DNA of 64,000 nucleotides from a virus (IMGVR_UViG_3300027741_000022:123645-187644), one strand, 5' to 3'; numbered from the stretch's first letter, positions 23,359-30,917 are shown. The notes: generated from the letters alone by a model not told the origin. A program made the numbers and translations.

Positions 23359-23763
23359 ATGACTGAAAACAACTTTTGCTTTAGCAATATTGAAGATTTT
23401 TTAGATTGTTATAATCAACCAAAATTCATGAATAAAAACCCAGTAGATTACTGGAAAAATGACGAGTGTAAATATTTCTTAGAGCAAGCAGTCAAGTTGT
23501 TGGAAAAAGTAGTAGAGAAGAACAAATTGCTTTCATCGTTTGAAGATAATGAGAGCATGAAGATACTTAGCGTTGAGGAAGTTTGTGGCATGATTGGTGC
23601 TAACGCAAAGGATTTGATTCATTGCAGCGGAAAAGATATTGTAAGAATGGCAAGACTTGATGGTGTTGAGTTAAAATACCTGGGTGATTCTTTGTGGGAG
23701 CTTGTAGAAGCAGCGAAGGGAGCAAATGGCAAAAAACAATATTGTTCGCTACAATCCATCTAA
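23359..23763 (+). CDS. Hypothetical protein with internal NKLLSSFEDNE motif
   Basis: 134 residues. KNKLLSSFEDNESMK around residue 55 is the LLxSF motif, sitting between an N-terminal aromatic-rich segment and a C-terminal segment (EEVCGMIGANAKDLIHCSGKDIVRMAR) that looks like a small helical, possibly DNA-binding, domain. Confidence 0.7.
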   Translation: MTENNFCFSNIEDFLDCYNQPKFMNKNPVDYWKNDECKYFLEQAVKLLEKVVEKNKLLSSFEDNESMKILSVEEVCGMIGANAKDLIHCSGKDIVRMARLDGVELKYLGDSLWELVEAAKGANGKKQYCSLQSI

Positions 23764-23929
23764 CCATGACCTTCATCCGAACCTAAAAATAGTGTTGGGT
23801 GGAAGAAAAATATGGAAAGAAAAGGTTACTAATCCGGGTTATGAGAACGAAATTATCACTTGGACTTTTGCAGATGGCACTGTAGAGTCTTATAAACAGG
23901 ATGAAAACAACATTTTCGTCAGAGTTTAA
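23726..23929 (+). CDS. Small hypothetical protein
   Basis: 67 residues (MAKNNIVRYNPSNHDLHPNLKIVLGG...), overlapping the previous gene by 38 bases with GGGAG 6-10 bases before the ATG. Beta-rich (WTFADGTVESYKQDENNIFVRV). Not recognised. Confidence 0.65.
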   Translation: MAKNNIVRYNPSNHDLHPNLKIVLGGRKIWKEKVTNPGYENEIITWTFADGTVESYKQDENNIFVRV

Positions 23930-23939
23930 AGGGAGTTGT

Positions 23940-24095
23940 ATGAAAGAATACGTTGTAAAATACACTTGGAATAAAAACCCCCATGAAACTTATATGTTTC
24001 TCTGCGAGGCAAATGATGTTGAAGATGCTTCAAATCAATGTGTAAAAGATTATCCAGATTGTGAAGTTGTTTCGGTGGATGAAAGGGATTTTTAA
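23940..24095 (+). CDS. Small hypothetical protein
   Basis: 51 residues from ATG 23940 with AGGGAG 6-11 bases before. MKEYVVKYTWNKNPHETYMFLCEANDVEDASNQ..., a beta-alpha-beta pattern (V-x-Y, EANDVEDA, CEVVSVDE) typical of very small phage proteins. Confidence 0.65.
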   Translation: MKEYVVKYTWNKNPHETYMFLCEANDVEDASNQCVKDYPDCEVVSVDERDF

Positions 24096-24254
24096 ATGCT
24101 AAAGACTAAACTGTTTATTTATAAAAAAGATCATATGTTTGAAGAAGAAATCAATAGCTGGCTTGAAGAAAATCAGAATATAACAGTAATTTCCACCAAT
24201 TCATTTGCCACTGTTGGTGGTTGGGGATACATTATTCTTTATAAAGAGATTTAG
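24096..24254 (+). CDS. Small hypothetical protein
   Basis: 52 residues (MLKTKLFIYKKDHMFEEEINSWL...), start directly after the previous TAA. One strand-helix-strand unit with a Gly-rich turn (FATVGGWGYIILYKE). Unknown. It is the last protein gene before the tRNA region. Confidence 0.65.
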   Translation: MLKTKLFIYKKDHMFEEEINSWLEENQNITVISTNSFATVGGWGYIILYKEI

Positions 24255-24284
24255 TTCTACTAAAAAAATAAATAAGATTTGGAC

Positions 24285-24313
24285 TTGAAAAGGAATTCAG
24301 ATTAGTGTAAGAT
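24285..24313 (+). promoter_or_regulatory. Sigma70-like promoter for the tRNA unit
   Basis: TTGAAA at 24285-24290, 17-base spacer, TAAGAT at 24308-24313. It lies 32 bases before the first tRNA exon. Confidence 0.6.
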
Positions 24314-24345
24314 AAAAGGAGTCGATAAGAGTATTTGAAAATTAT

Positions 24346-24640
24346 TCGAAGGTAGCAAAACGGTTAATGCAACAAACTCATAAAATGTTTAAGAAGATGT
24401 GAAAACACCGTCTTAAATTTGTGCCATACGATTGGAAACTTCGTATGGGATGTCGTCAAATTCGGTGAAACCTAAATGCGTGAGCATATGGCAATGCCGA
24501 GCGAAGCCCGTAAGGGAACGTGTAGAGACTTAACGGCGACCACCTAAATCGTAAGATATGGTGAAGACAAAGTCCAAGGAGTGGTGAAAATCACACAAAC
24601 TTGAATTTGTAGACTGTGGGTTCGAATCCCACCCTTCGAA
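24346..24640 (+). tRNA. tRNA with CAU anticodon, interrupted by a group I intron
   Basis: Exon 1 is 24346-24381 and exon 2 is 24604-24640. Joined, they give a 73-base tRNA: acceptor TCGAAGG/CCTTCGA, D arm GCA/TGC, anticodon stem ACAAA/TTTGT, loop CT-CAT-AA, T arm GTGGG-TTCGAAT-CCCAC, discriminator A; CCA is not encoded. The T1-A72 pair and lack of GGG in the anticodon stem argue against an initiator, leaving elongator Met or tRNA-Ile2. The TilS-like gene at 12213 makes Ile2 (lysidine-modified) attractive. The identity depends on the inferred splice sites. Confidence 0.8.
24382..24603 (+). ncRNA. Group I self-splicing intron
   Basis: 222 bases inside the anticodon loop. Core boxes are recognisable: AATGCCGAGCGAAGCC (24493-24508, Q/P4-P6 side), GTGTAGAGACTTA (24520-24532, R) and AAGACAAAGTCC (24564-24575, S). 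The 5' exon end UCAU can pair with GUGA at 24399-24402, giving the expected U-G wobble at the splice site, and the last intron base is G. There is no ORF inside. The 5' pairing is short, so the 5' boundary is inferred. Confidence 0.8.
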
Positions 24641-24685
24641 TTATTTTCAAATACTTTTTTGTTGATTTTGGTAATATTATTATAT

Positions 24686-24757
24686 GCCTCTGTGGTGAAA
24701 TAGATATCACAACTCTCTTCTAAAGAGTTATTCCTCGTGCGATTCGAGGCAGAGGTA
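24686..24757 (+). tRNA. tRNA-Arg(UCU)
   Basis: 72 bases: acceptor GCCTCTG/CAGAGGT (first pair G-U), D stem GTGA/TCAC, anticodon stem ACTCT/AGAGT with loop CTTCTAA (anticodon TCT), T arm CCTCG-TGCGATT-CGAGG, discriminator A, no encoded CCA. It decodes AGA, which is common in this AT-rich DNA, so it would help phage translation. Its 3' half overlaps the end of the convergent HNH gene. Confidence 0.9.
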
Positions 24758-25306
24758 CTTTTCAATTTTCTTTTTATTTTCTGCTGATAGTAGGTTGTTG
24801 TCAAATTCCCAATGATGATTTTTGCATAGAGCAATTAGATTTTTTAAATCATTTATTTCCTTAATTAAAGATTCATTTGGAAATGAAGAAATATCTTTAA
24901 CATGACATATATCTATGTGTGTTGAATATTCACATAGTATGCAGCTTTTTGGAAGATTTGATTTTAAATACTTTTTTCTTGCATGACCTCTTATTCTTGA
25001 ATTTTTTTGATATTTTGTAATGCCTTTCAATTCTCCATAGGTTTTATCATCAATTAAACCTATCTGGTAGCAATTTGAACAGTATGTCAAAAATTTATGT
25101 GTAGGCTTTCCACATTTACACAAACCTTCCATCTTTCTTTTTGGATATTGGCGGTTATTTGTTTTTGCTGCACAAGACCTAGAGCAATACATTTTACCGC
25201 TTTTGCTTCTTTTTACTTCTGTTATTGTTTTCTTTGCTTGTTGCCCACAACTGTTGCAAACGATATATTTGAAACTCATACTCTTATATAGTGTAAAGAG
25301 TTTCAT
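24728..25306 (-). CDS. HNH homing-type endonuclease
   Basis: 192 residues, start at 25306 with AAAAGGAATCG before ATG. Zinc-type Cys clusters CNSC (17-20), CSRSC (41-45), CKCGK and CSNC (63-79) precede an HNH core: CILC (122-125), HIDICHVKDIS (130-140) and NLIALCKNHHWEFD (156-169). Such enzymes nick or cut DNA and mobilise introns or themselves. It is 90 bases from the group I intron on the opposite strand, and its last ten codons or so lie inside tRNA-Arg, suggesting insertion next to the tRNA. Confidence 0.85.
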   Translation of the reverse strand: MKLFTLYKSMSFKYIVCNSCGQQAKKTITEVKRSKSGKMYCSRSCAAKTNNRQYPKRKMEGLCKCGKPTHKFLTYCSNCYQIGLIDDKTYGELKGITKYQKNSRIRGHARKKYLKSNLPKSCILCEYSTHIDICHVKDISSFPNESLIKEINDLKNLIALCKNHHWEFDNNLLSAENKKKIEKYLCLESHEE

Positions 25307-25320
25307 TTTCGATTCCTTTT

Positions 25321-25357
25321 AAAAGAATTGCATATTAATGGTGCAATTCTTTTTTTA
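25321..25357 (+). terminator. Rho-independent terminator downstream of the tRNAs
   Basis: AAAAGAATTGCA paired with TGCAATTCTTTT (12 bp) followed by a T run. On the + strand it would end read-through from the tRNA unit. The HNH gene's start is just upstream on the other strand. Confidence 0.65.
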
Positions 25358-25382
25358 TTCCCACTGACATATATACTTTACT

Positions 25383-26144
25383 ATGTCAAGCTACAACATT
25401 AAACTCACCCCCAATTTTATTGATCCAACCACAGAAGGAAGTCTTGATTCTTCCATATTAAACGGCAAAAGCCTTCAACGTACATTTAATATGTATGAAG
25501 TAGATAATTATGGCGCCAGAAAGATGATTTCCGTTAAAGACGGCGATACATTCAACAATACAACATTTGAAAACAGCACTGCAACTGGCACTTTTGAAGC
25601 TGGATTAACATTCACAGCAAGTCAAATATTAGACGCAGACGGTCCTTATGATGCAACTGGATTCGTTGGAATTGGTGCTATTATTGAACTAACGCCAGAA
25701 CAAACAAACACTCTCAACAGCTACGGTTATCCATCTTTATTTTTTAATGCAATTTGGGCAGCCGGAAGTGAAAACACAAATGCTGGTGTATACATTTTTG
25801 CTATCAATGGCATGAGCTACAATGACACCTTTACAGATATTGCTGCAATCACTCCATTCAACACTGAAAACATGGTTCCATATTGTAATGGCGACCCAAG
25901 ATGGAATATGCCAGTAACAATCACAGGCTTTATTGAGGGGGATAATAATAATGGTCCAGGATTCATGGAAAGAACATCTGATCCTCATATAATTCAGAAA
26001 CTCTTCAAACAAGTTATTGCCCAACAAGAAATTGATCTTGAAGGTAAAACACCACAAGAAAAAGCTGATGCGGTTAGAGTTATGCTTGAAAATCTAAATG
26101 ACGATCACCCACTTGTTGCTAATATGAGAAATAGACAATCATGA
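25383..26144 (+). CDS. Probable late structural-type protein
   Basis: 253 residues (MSSYNIKLTPNFIDPTTEGSLDSSIL...). Beta-rich, Asn/Thr-rich composition and absence of Shine-Dalgarno, with CATATATACTTTACT directly before ATG, resemble the late genes in the right half. ENSTATGTFEAGLTFTASQ and PYCNGDPRWNMPVTITGFIEG are notable. No family recognised. Stop overlaps the next ATG. Confidence 0.7.
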   Translation: MSSYNIKLTPNFIDPTTEGSLDSSILNGKSLQRTFNMYEVDNYGARKMISVKDGDTFNNTTFENSTATGTFEAGLTFTASQILDADGPYDATGFVGIGAIIELTPEQTNTLNSYGYPSLFFNAIWAAGSENTNAGVYIFAINGMSYNDTFTDIAAITPFNTENMVPYCNGDPRWNMPVTITGFIEGDNNNGPGFMERTSDPHIIQKLFKQVIAQQEIDLEGKTPQEKADAVRVMLENLNDDHPLVANMRNRQS

Positions 26145-26653
26145 GATCATTCCAACAATATTTAGAAGATAATATGCTGGGTCAAAAACCAGTTGATCTT
26201 GTGGGCGCCGCCAAGGAAATAGGAAAAGATGTTGCAATTGATGCTATTCCATACGCTAGTTTAGCTAGAACTATATTAAAAGCTGTTATGGGTACGCAAG
26301 ACGTAGTATCTCAAAATATGCAAAACAGCAACGCTTTAAATAAAGCCAAACAAACAATAAGACAAAATATAGAACAAGATATTCGTAGTGGTAAAGCAGG
26401 TAATAAAGCACTCAGACCAGGACATCTTGAAGCTGAAATAGAATCTAGAACTGGCTCAACCCCTGAATCTCAAGCTTGTTTAACTGTAGAAGAAAAACAG
26501 AGAGTTATAAGCTTAATAATTCAGGCTGTTGACAATAATACGATAGTTCCTGGCTTTGCACAAGCACTAGTAAACGAAATAATAAAACAAAAAATAAGTA
26601 AAATGCAGGAAGCTCTACAGAAAAGTCCTGTGAAGAGGATTGCGATCAGCTGA
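26141..26653 (+). CDS. Hypothetical protein with CTS-like N-terminus
   Basis: 170 residues starting MRSFQQYLEDNMLG, the M-(K/R)-x-F-x-x-(F/Y)-L-x-(E/D) pattern seen on packaged T4 internal proteins. The body is helical with a neutral stretch AIPYASLARTILKAVMG. Co-transcribed with 25383 (ATGA overlap). Convergent with the next gene, seven bases apart. Confidence 0.7.
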   Translation: MRSFQQYLEDNMLGQKPVDLVGAAKEIGKDVAIDAIPYASLARTILKAVMGTQDVVSQNMQNSNALNKAKQTIRQNIEQDIRSGKAGNKALRPGHLEAEIESRTGSTPESQACLTVEEKQRVISLIIQAVDNNTIVPGFAQALVNEIIKQKISKMQEALQKSPVKRIAIS

Positions 26654-26659
26654 TAAAAA

Positions 26660-27073
26660 CTAAGCCAAAACATCTCTTAAAACAGAGAGTAATTTTGCTG
26701 TTAATCTCATCAAGTCCATCACCATTCTCTCACCGTTTGGAATATGATCAAAACCATGAGGTGTCATTGCATCGGCGGTTTTTGACATTTTTTCGGCTAA
26801 CCTTAGTGGATTTCCGTATTCAGCATAAATGTCTTTGGCTTTGCTGCTGTCCTTGATCAAACTCATAAGTGCAAATTGTGTCTTACCGTTATATTCTCTA
26901 AGAGTTGCTAACATTGTGCTTGGAAATTTTTGTAAAATTTCATGAATTTGTTGTGTTATATTCAAAGCTTGTTTTAAAGCAGTTGATTTTGTTGCTGCTG
27001 CTTGAGCATCTTTAAAAACATCGTGTGTATACATTGACTCTTTAATCGAAACAAATTCATTGAAACTTTTCAT
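26660..27073 (-). CDS. Hypothetical helical protein with CTS-like N-terminus
   Basis: 137 residues starting MKSFNEFVSIKES, another CTS-like leader with I-K-E then S, which fits the (L/I)-x-E prohead cleavage rule. The body is wholly helical (AAATKSTALKQALNITQQIHEIL). Upstream on its strand lies CATATATATTAAAAAGGAATAAAA before ATG. Packaging is inference. Confidence 0.7.
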   Translation of the reverse strand: MKSFNEFVSIKESMYTHDVFKDAQAAATKSTALKQALNITQQIHEILQKFPSTMLATLREYNGKTQFALMSLIKDSSKAKDIYAEYGNPLRLAEKMSKTADAMTPHGFDHIPNGERMVMDLMRLTAKLLSVLRDVLA

Positions 27074-27104
27074 TTTTATTCCTTTTTAATATATATGAGC
27101 TAAT

Positions 27105-27133
27105 TTGAAAAAATTTCAGTGTTTCGCTATAAT
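27105..27133 (+). promoter_or_regulatory. Sigma70-like promoter for a leaderless gene
   Basis: TTGAAA (27105-27110), 17-base spacer, TATAAT (27128-27133), then six bases and ATG at 27140. This is one of three identical TATAAT-N6-ATG arrangements in the window. Confidence 0.7.
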
Positions 27134-27139
27134 CGGATC

Positions 27140-27292
27140 ATGGAAAACAAAAACGCAAAACCGCTCGACCATCTGTTTTATTGCTTAAACAACAACATCA
27201 AGCCAGAAAAATTTGATGTAAATAATGCTGCCGATGAACTTAAAAGACTCAGACAACAACTGAAAGACTGCCAGAAAAATGTCACTACTTAA
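27140..27292 (+). CDS. Small protein, probably leaderless message
   Basis: 50 residues (MENKNAKPLDHLFYCLNNNIKPEKF...), ending in a charged helix DELKRLRQQLKDCQKN. No Shine-Dalgarno; a consensus promoter sits directly upstream. It overlaps the next gene by 14 bases. Unknown function. Confidence 0.65.
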   Translation: MENKNAKPLDHLFYCLNNNIKPEKFDVNNAADELKRLRQQLKDCQKNVTT

Positions 27293-27599
27293 CGCTTTTG
27301 ATGACGAATACAAGCGGCTTGAATTTCACACAGATTTTTACAAAGATCTGCCTGATGATATCAAGCAAAACCTTTACGATTATGTTGTTCTGCGGAAACC
27401 GCTAAATGATTTTCTTAGGGGCATTTGCACCAATGATTTGCAATATACCTTGAGATACTCTTATGATGAAAAAGATAAACTCATTAGGAAAATATTTCTT
27501 TGGTTTTGGAATGTATGTCCAGCCACCATGTATGGACTCAAGAACTACCAGGAATTTGAAACAGAATATATTTACGGCAAATCTTCTGATTACGCTTAA
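27279..27599 (+). CDS. Small protein with N-terminal SLLNAFDDE motif
   Basis: 106 residues (MSLLNAFDDEYKRLEFHTDFYKDL...). LLxAFD at residues 3-7 is the shared motif. The body is aromatic-rich (KIFLWFWNVCPATMYGLKNYQEFE). Ends seven bases before a GGTACGCT element. Confidence 0.7.
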   Translation: MSLLNAFDDEYKRLEFHTDFYKDLPDDIKQNLYDYVVLRKPLNDFLRGICTNDLQYTLRYSYDEKDKLIRKIFLWFWNVCPATMYGLKNYQEFETEYIYGKSSDYA

Positions 27600-27606
27600 A
27601 CTCGGT

Positions 27607-27625
27607 AGTTTCCTCCCGGTACGCT
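27607..27625 (+). promoter_or_regulatory. GGTACGCT element, class A (copy 6)
   Basis: AGTTTCCTCCCGGTACGCT followed by GTTTCTGTGGGCAG. It lies 52 bases before the PcfJ-like gene. A TGTGGG about 6-9 bases after the element recurs at 30268 and 62776. Confidence 0.75.
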
Positions 27626-27677
27626 GTTTCTGTGGGCAGAAATACTACAGCCGAGATATTTACAGGAATACATTATC

Positions 27678-29135
27678 ATGCAAATTAAGGATGATAGCGG
27701 GAAAGTTATTGCCAACATTGATCTTCAAGATGGCATCTCAATTCAAGAGCTTGTAAAAAGTCTTTCAAGCAAGAAGGGCTACAAGTCTGTTAATACATTG
27801 GTTTCTATCGAGGAAAGCTCTGATAAGAAGCAGATTGTTTTCAAGTTTAAGGATGGATCGATTTTTTATGATCTGCCCAGCAAGACTTTTGTTCGTGAGA
27901 ATGGAGTCAAGATTGGCGAACATTCTTTCAGGAACATCAAGCTTGAAATTAAGAACAAAGTAGCAAATGTAAACTTCAGGGATAACGACAATTTTTGGCT
28001 TTGTTTAGTTGAAAAGACTGATGTTGTTTGGATCAAGGTTTTCTTCAAGATGCTTGATATTTGGGCAAACAACAAGGCTACTGAAAATTGGATGAGTGCC
28101 AGAGACAGGAGCTTTAGAAACAAAGTTCAACGAATGATGGATGATAAAAAGTTTTTTGATTCTGTCGAAAGTTTTGCCAAGATTCCGCAGATTCAACAGC
28201 TTGATGATGCTGGCTTGAAAGGTTTCTATTTGGGCGTGCATAAAATCAGCGATAAAATCAACAAAGAAACTAAGGAAAAGGGTTTGATCAACAGAATTTG
28301 CATTAATGTTGGCAAGTCCAAAATGGATAATTGGTTTATGTTGAACATTGGCAAAGAAGTTTCTGATGTTTATGTAAATGATCGTTATCTTTCAAATTAT
28401 ATTGGAGACTACATCAAGTGTGGTGATAATAATATCAAAGATCTTTTTCAATATGTTTTTGAAACTTATCGTGGCGTAATTACTTTTTATCAGATTGAAA
28501 AGATTAAGGATTTGATTAAATTTGGTTATGAGCCAAAGAGGCTTATGGACTATCTTTACCGTGATATTTACAACCAGGGTGAAGAACTTGAGCTTGAATC
28601 AACTTGGGGCAACTGTGGTGCTTTGGGTGATTTTTACGATTATGTAAAAATGAACCGAGAAATGAAGCGCGATTTTGAAAAATATCCTCGTTATCTTGCC
28701 ACAATGCACAATATCACGCTCAAGAATTACGAGCTTGCGGAAGATAAGATTGTTGAAGAAAAGTTTGCTGAACGGGTTAAAAATCTCAAATCTATGAAGC
28801 TCGAATATATTGGCGATGATCATTGTGTTATTTTGCCAAAAAATTCAAAGGATTTGATTAACGAAGGTCAAAGTCTTAGTCATTGTGTTGCCAGCTATTA
28901 TAAGCGTATGGCTAGTGGCGAAACCAACATTGTTTTTCTGAGAAAGAAAAATAATATCAAAGAAAGCCTTGTGACCATCGAAGTTAATATTGACGAAAAT
29001 TCAAATCATAGTATAGTTCAAGCCAAGGGCAAGAACAACTCTGCTCCTCAGAAGGCTGAATATGATTTTATCAAAAAGTATTTGGATCATTTGAATAAGG
29101 AAGTTCAAAATGTCGATTTGTCCAACAACTGCTAA
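27678..29135 (+). CDS. PcfJ-like protein
   Basis: 485 residues. The C-terminal 90 residues match the PcfJ pattern: LINEGQSLSHCVASYYKRM (His-Cys at about 402-403), GETNIVFLRKK, SLVTIEVN, IVQAKGKNNSAP and FIKKYLDHLNK. PcfJ-like domains occur in plasmids and phages; biochemical activity is not established. The N-terminal 110 residues have two beta-rich repeats (KVIANIDLQDG; QIVFKFKDGS). It is the early counterpart of the long late proteins at 43-60 kb that carry related Cys motifs. Transcribed from the element at 27607. Confidence 0.75.
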   Translation: MQIKDDSGKVIANIDLQDGISIQELVKSLSSKKGYKSVNTLVSIEESSDKKQIVFKFKDGSIFYDLPSKTFVRENGVKIGEHSFRNIKLEIKNKVANVNFRDNDNFWLCLVEKTDVVWIKVFFKMLDIWANNKATENWMSARDRSFRNKVQRMMDDKKFFDSVESFAKIPQIQQLDDAGLKGFYLGVHKISDKINKETKEKGLINRICINVGKSKMDNWFMLNIGKEVSDVYVNDRYLSNYIGDYIKCGDNNIKDLFQYVFETYRGVITFYQIEKIKDLIKFGYEPKRLMDYLYRDIYNQGEELELESTWGNCGALGDFYDYVKMNREMKRDFEKYPRYLATMHNITLKNYELAEDKIVEEKFAERVKNLKSMKLEYIGDDHCVILPKNSKDLINEGQSLSHCVASYYKRMASGETNIVFLRKKNNIKESLVTIEVNIDENSNHSIVQAKGKNNSAPQKAEYDFIKKYLDHLNKEVQNVDLSNNC

Positions 29136-29304
29136 GACTCAATACGCAACAGAAAAAGATGCCTTAGCAGGGCTTGATCGTATGCTCAAGATTCGTCCTG
29201 AGTATGATGGAGAGCCATATTACTGCATGTATTGTAATAGTTATCACTTTGGCAAAAAGCAAGACAAACCTGCTAAAAAAGCTCGGAAAAGAACAGGTGC
29301 TTGA
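29110..29304 (+). CDS. Small zinc-binding phage-type protein
   Basis: 64 residues, overlapping the previous gene by 26 bases. YYCMYCNSYHFGKKQ (residues 37-51) is the C-x2-C-x3-H core common in small phage proteins (K-x2-Y-x-T, A, then Y-x-C-x2-C-x2-(W/Y)-H-x-G). The C-terminus is very basic (KPAKKARKRTG). Possible nucleic-acid contact. Confidence 0.7.
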   Translation: MSICPTTAKTQYATEKDALAGLDRMLKIRPEYDGEPYYCMYCNSYHFGKKQDKPAKKARKRTGA

Positions 29305-29363
29305 GTTTTAGAAAAAAATTAAAAATCGAGCTTATTAATGTAAACAATAGAGCAAATAGTAGC

Positions 29364-29392
29364 TGGACAAGAATTTTATTTTCTGTTATACT
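29364..29392 (+). promoter_or_regulatory. Sigma70-like promoter
   Basis: TGGACA (29364-29369), 17-base spacer, TATACT (29387-29392). It precedes ATG 29428 by 35 bases, with GGGAGGG as the ribosome site. Confidence 0.6.
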
Positions 29393-29427
29393 TCGCCTCG
29401 CCAATTACGGCTTACAGGGGAGGGAAA

Positions 29428-29625
29428 ATGGAAAAGATATTTATTGTTCTGGGTACAGAGAATGGAATTGCGACTGTAAAACATAAGTGTTGGTTTTGTA
29501 AAAGAAAACACACGCTTCGTTATCCCTTAGATGATGTTGGAATGGAAACCAAAGTTAAACAACTTTGCAAAAAATGTGACAGTGAGTTAGAAAAATTTAA
29601 GAAGAATAATCCAGAACTTTGTTGA
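29428..29625 (+). CDS. Small zinc-binding protein
   Basis: 65 residues: HKCWFCKRKHTLRYPLDD and VKQLCKKCDSELEKF form two C-x2-C pairs of a zinc ribbon. The GGGAGGG upstream selects this start. A competing reading in another frame (29301-29486) lacks a ribosome site and is rejected. Confidence 0.7.
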   Translation: MEKIFIVLGTENGIATVKHKCWFCKRKHTLRYPLDDVGMETKVKQLCKKCDSELEKFKKNNPELC

Positions 29626-29638
29626 AAGGATTCATGTC

Positions 29639-29830
29639 ATGGAAGACAGAGTTGAATATAAAATAAGTTTGCCCAAGGAAGGTGAGCAAAAAAGTTTCAA
29701 GATAATAACTTCTGACGATGACTTCAAAGGTTCTGTTTATGTAACTGGCGATTCTATTTACATAAATTTTGTTGGACTAACTTTGGTTCCAACTGCTGAA
29801 AAACGTAGATTCAAGGAAGTAAACTACTGA
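29639..29830 (+). CDS. Small hypothetical protein
   Basis: 63 residues (MEDRVEYKISLPKEGEQKSFKIITSD...), all beta-like. GAAAGGATTC upstream. Its stop TGA overlaps the next ATG by one base. Confidence 0.65.
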   Translation: MEDRVEYKISLPKEGEQKSFKIITSDDDFKGSVYVTGDSIYINFVGLTLVPTAEKRRFKEVNY

Positions 29831-30090
29831 TGTTGCTAAAAATCAATGGAAAGATTGCTGCTAAGACTTTAAAGGGAATGAACAACAAGTATATTGTTTG
29901 TGTAAATAGCAGCTTCTTTGAAAACGCTCCTAAGTTTTTCAAATTCGATTACGATTGCTACGGGCAGCTTACAGATGTTGTTGAAACTGGGCTTATCGAA
30001 GGGCTTAAAGTGGAAAGAATAGTCCTAGACTGGCTAAAAGAAGAACAAAAAAGAATTGTGAGCGGCAAACTTGTTCTTCAAGGGACTTAA
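29830..30090 (+). CDS. Small hypothetical protein
   Basis: 86 residues (MLLKINGKIAAKTLKGMNNKYIVCVNS...). Contains VVETGLIEGLKVERIVLDWLKEEQKR, a helical C-terminal half. Unrecognised. Confidence 0.65.
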   Translation: MLLKINGKIAAKTLKGMNNKYIVCVNSSFFENAPKFFKFDYDCYGQLTDVVETGLIEGLKVERIVLDWLKEEQKRIVSGKLVLQGT

Positions 30091-30248
30091 TGATGTGGGT
30101 GGTTATTATCGTTTGCGTTCTTTATTCATACTTTTTGATGACTTGCGACCAAATTAGGGACAATCTTTTGCAAAAAGTGGCGGAAAATCCCGACGTTTTA
30201 AGTGAAAAGAACCAAAAATCCCACGGATTTTCACCAATATTTTTTTAA
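30090..30248 (+). CDS. Small membrane-anchored protein
   Basis: 52 residues; ATG 30090 overlaps the previous stop, ATG 30093 is equally possible. The N-terminal MMWVVIIVCVLYSYFLM is a membrane helix, followed by a hydrophilic cytoplasmic or periplasmic tail. Unknown. Confidence 0.55.
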   Translation: MMWVVIIVCVLYSYFLMTCDQIRDNLLQKVAENPDVLSEKNQKSHGFSPIFF

Positions 30249-30267
30249 TATTCTCTTTTACAGATAC

Positions 30268-30287
30268 AGGTTTCTTTCTGGTACGCT
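30268..30287 (+). promoter_or_regulatory. GGTACGCT element, class A (copy 7)
   Basis: AGGTTTCTTTCTGGTACGCT, then AATGTTGTGGGCAGG. It is 65 bases before ATG 30353. Confidence 0.75.
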
Positions 30288-30352
30288 AATGTTGTGGGCA
30301 GGAAAAGCCCGTTTGATGGATAGATAAGCATACCCATTTTGGAGGATGATAT

Positions 30353-30514
30353 ATGGTCGGATACAACAAGTTGGTAGCTATTATCATGCAGAACTATCGT
30401 GACAATGGCAAGACTATCAGTATGTCTGAGGCTCGTAAGCTCGCTGATAAGGTAGGCAAGAAGGTTGATCTTAACAATGACGATCAGATTCTTATTGCCG
30501 CTAAGAAGGCTTAA
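30353..30514 (+). CDS. Small, probably highly expressed helical protein
   Basis: 53 residues: MVGYNKLVAIIMQNYRDNGK then MSEARKLADKVGKKVDLNNDD. GGAGG 8-12 bases before ATG, and codons such as GGC/CGT/CTC/AAG that differ from neighbours. The layout (helix, short loop, ISMSEARKLADKVG helix) resembles a minimal helix-turn-helix but is too short to be sure. Confidence 0.7.
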   Translation: MVGYNKLVAIIMQNYRDNGKTISMSEARKLADKVGKKVDLNNDDQILIAAKKA

Positions 30515-30520
30515 TCCTCC

Positions 30521-30781
30521 ATGTCAACAGAACTACTATCATCTTTTGATGATGCTCTCAATCAGTATAAAACTGCTTTGAGCAATCACGATTGGTACTA
30601 TAGCTGGTCTGATGATAACATTGTTTATGTTGCCGGGAGAAACAACCTTAGTCGTCTGCATAAACTTGCAGAAGAAAATGGAATTGCTTTTAAAATTGCG
30701 TATAACGAAGAACACGCAAAGCATTTTAATAACGAAACCTTTAATGGTGATCGTGATTATGTTTCTCCTTTTGAAGTTTAA
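30521..30781 (+). CDS. Small protein with N-terminal TELLSSFDDA motif
   Basis: 86 residues (MSTELLSSFDDALNQYKTALSNHDWYYS...). The LLxSFD motif is at residues 5-9. The body ends SRLHKLAEENGIAFKIAYNEEHAKHFN. Its start resembles MTTELLATFED of the gene at 63480. Confidence 0.7.
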   Translation: MSTELLSSFDDALNQYKTALSNHDWYYSWSDDNIVYVAGRNNLSRLHKLAEENGIAFKIAYNEEHAKHFNNETFNGDRDYVSPFEV

Positions 30782-30876
30782 TTGATCCACCCGCAAGGGG
30801 CGACAAAACTCAATACAAATCGCCCGTCAGCAAAACAACCCTCACGCTGAAAACCGGATAATCCCCCTTATTCGGG

Positions 30877-30917
30877 CGGCACATATCTTATATTCTTAGG
30901 ATATGTGCCGTTTTTAT
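30877..30917 (+). terminator. Rho-independent terminator
   Basis: CGGCACATATC paired with GATATGTGCCG around a 12-base loop, then TTTTTATTT. It ends the 30268 transcription unit. Confidence 0.8.

Noticed and set aside
24346-24640. Initiator tRNA for the CAU anticodon
   Set aside because: It has a T1-A72 pair and an A-C-A-A-A anticodon stem without the three G-C pairs typical of initiators.
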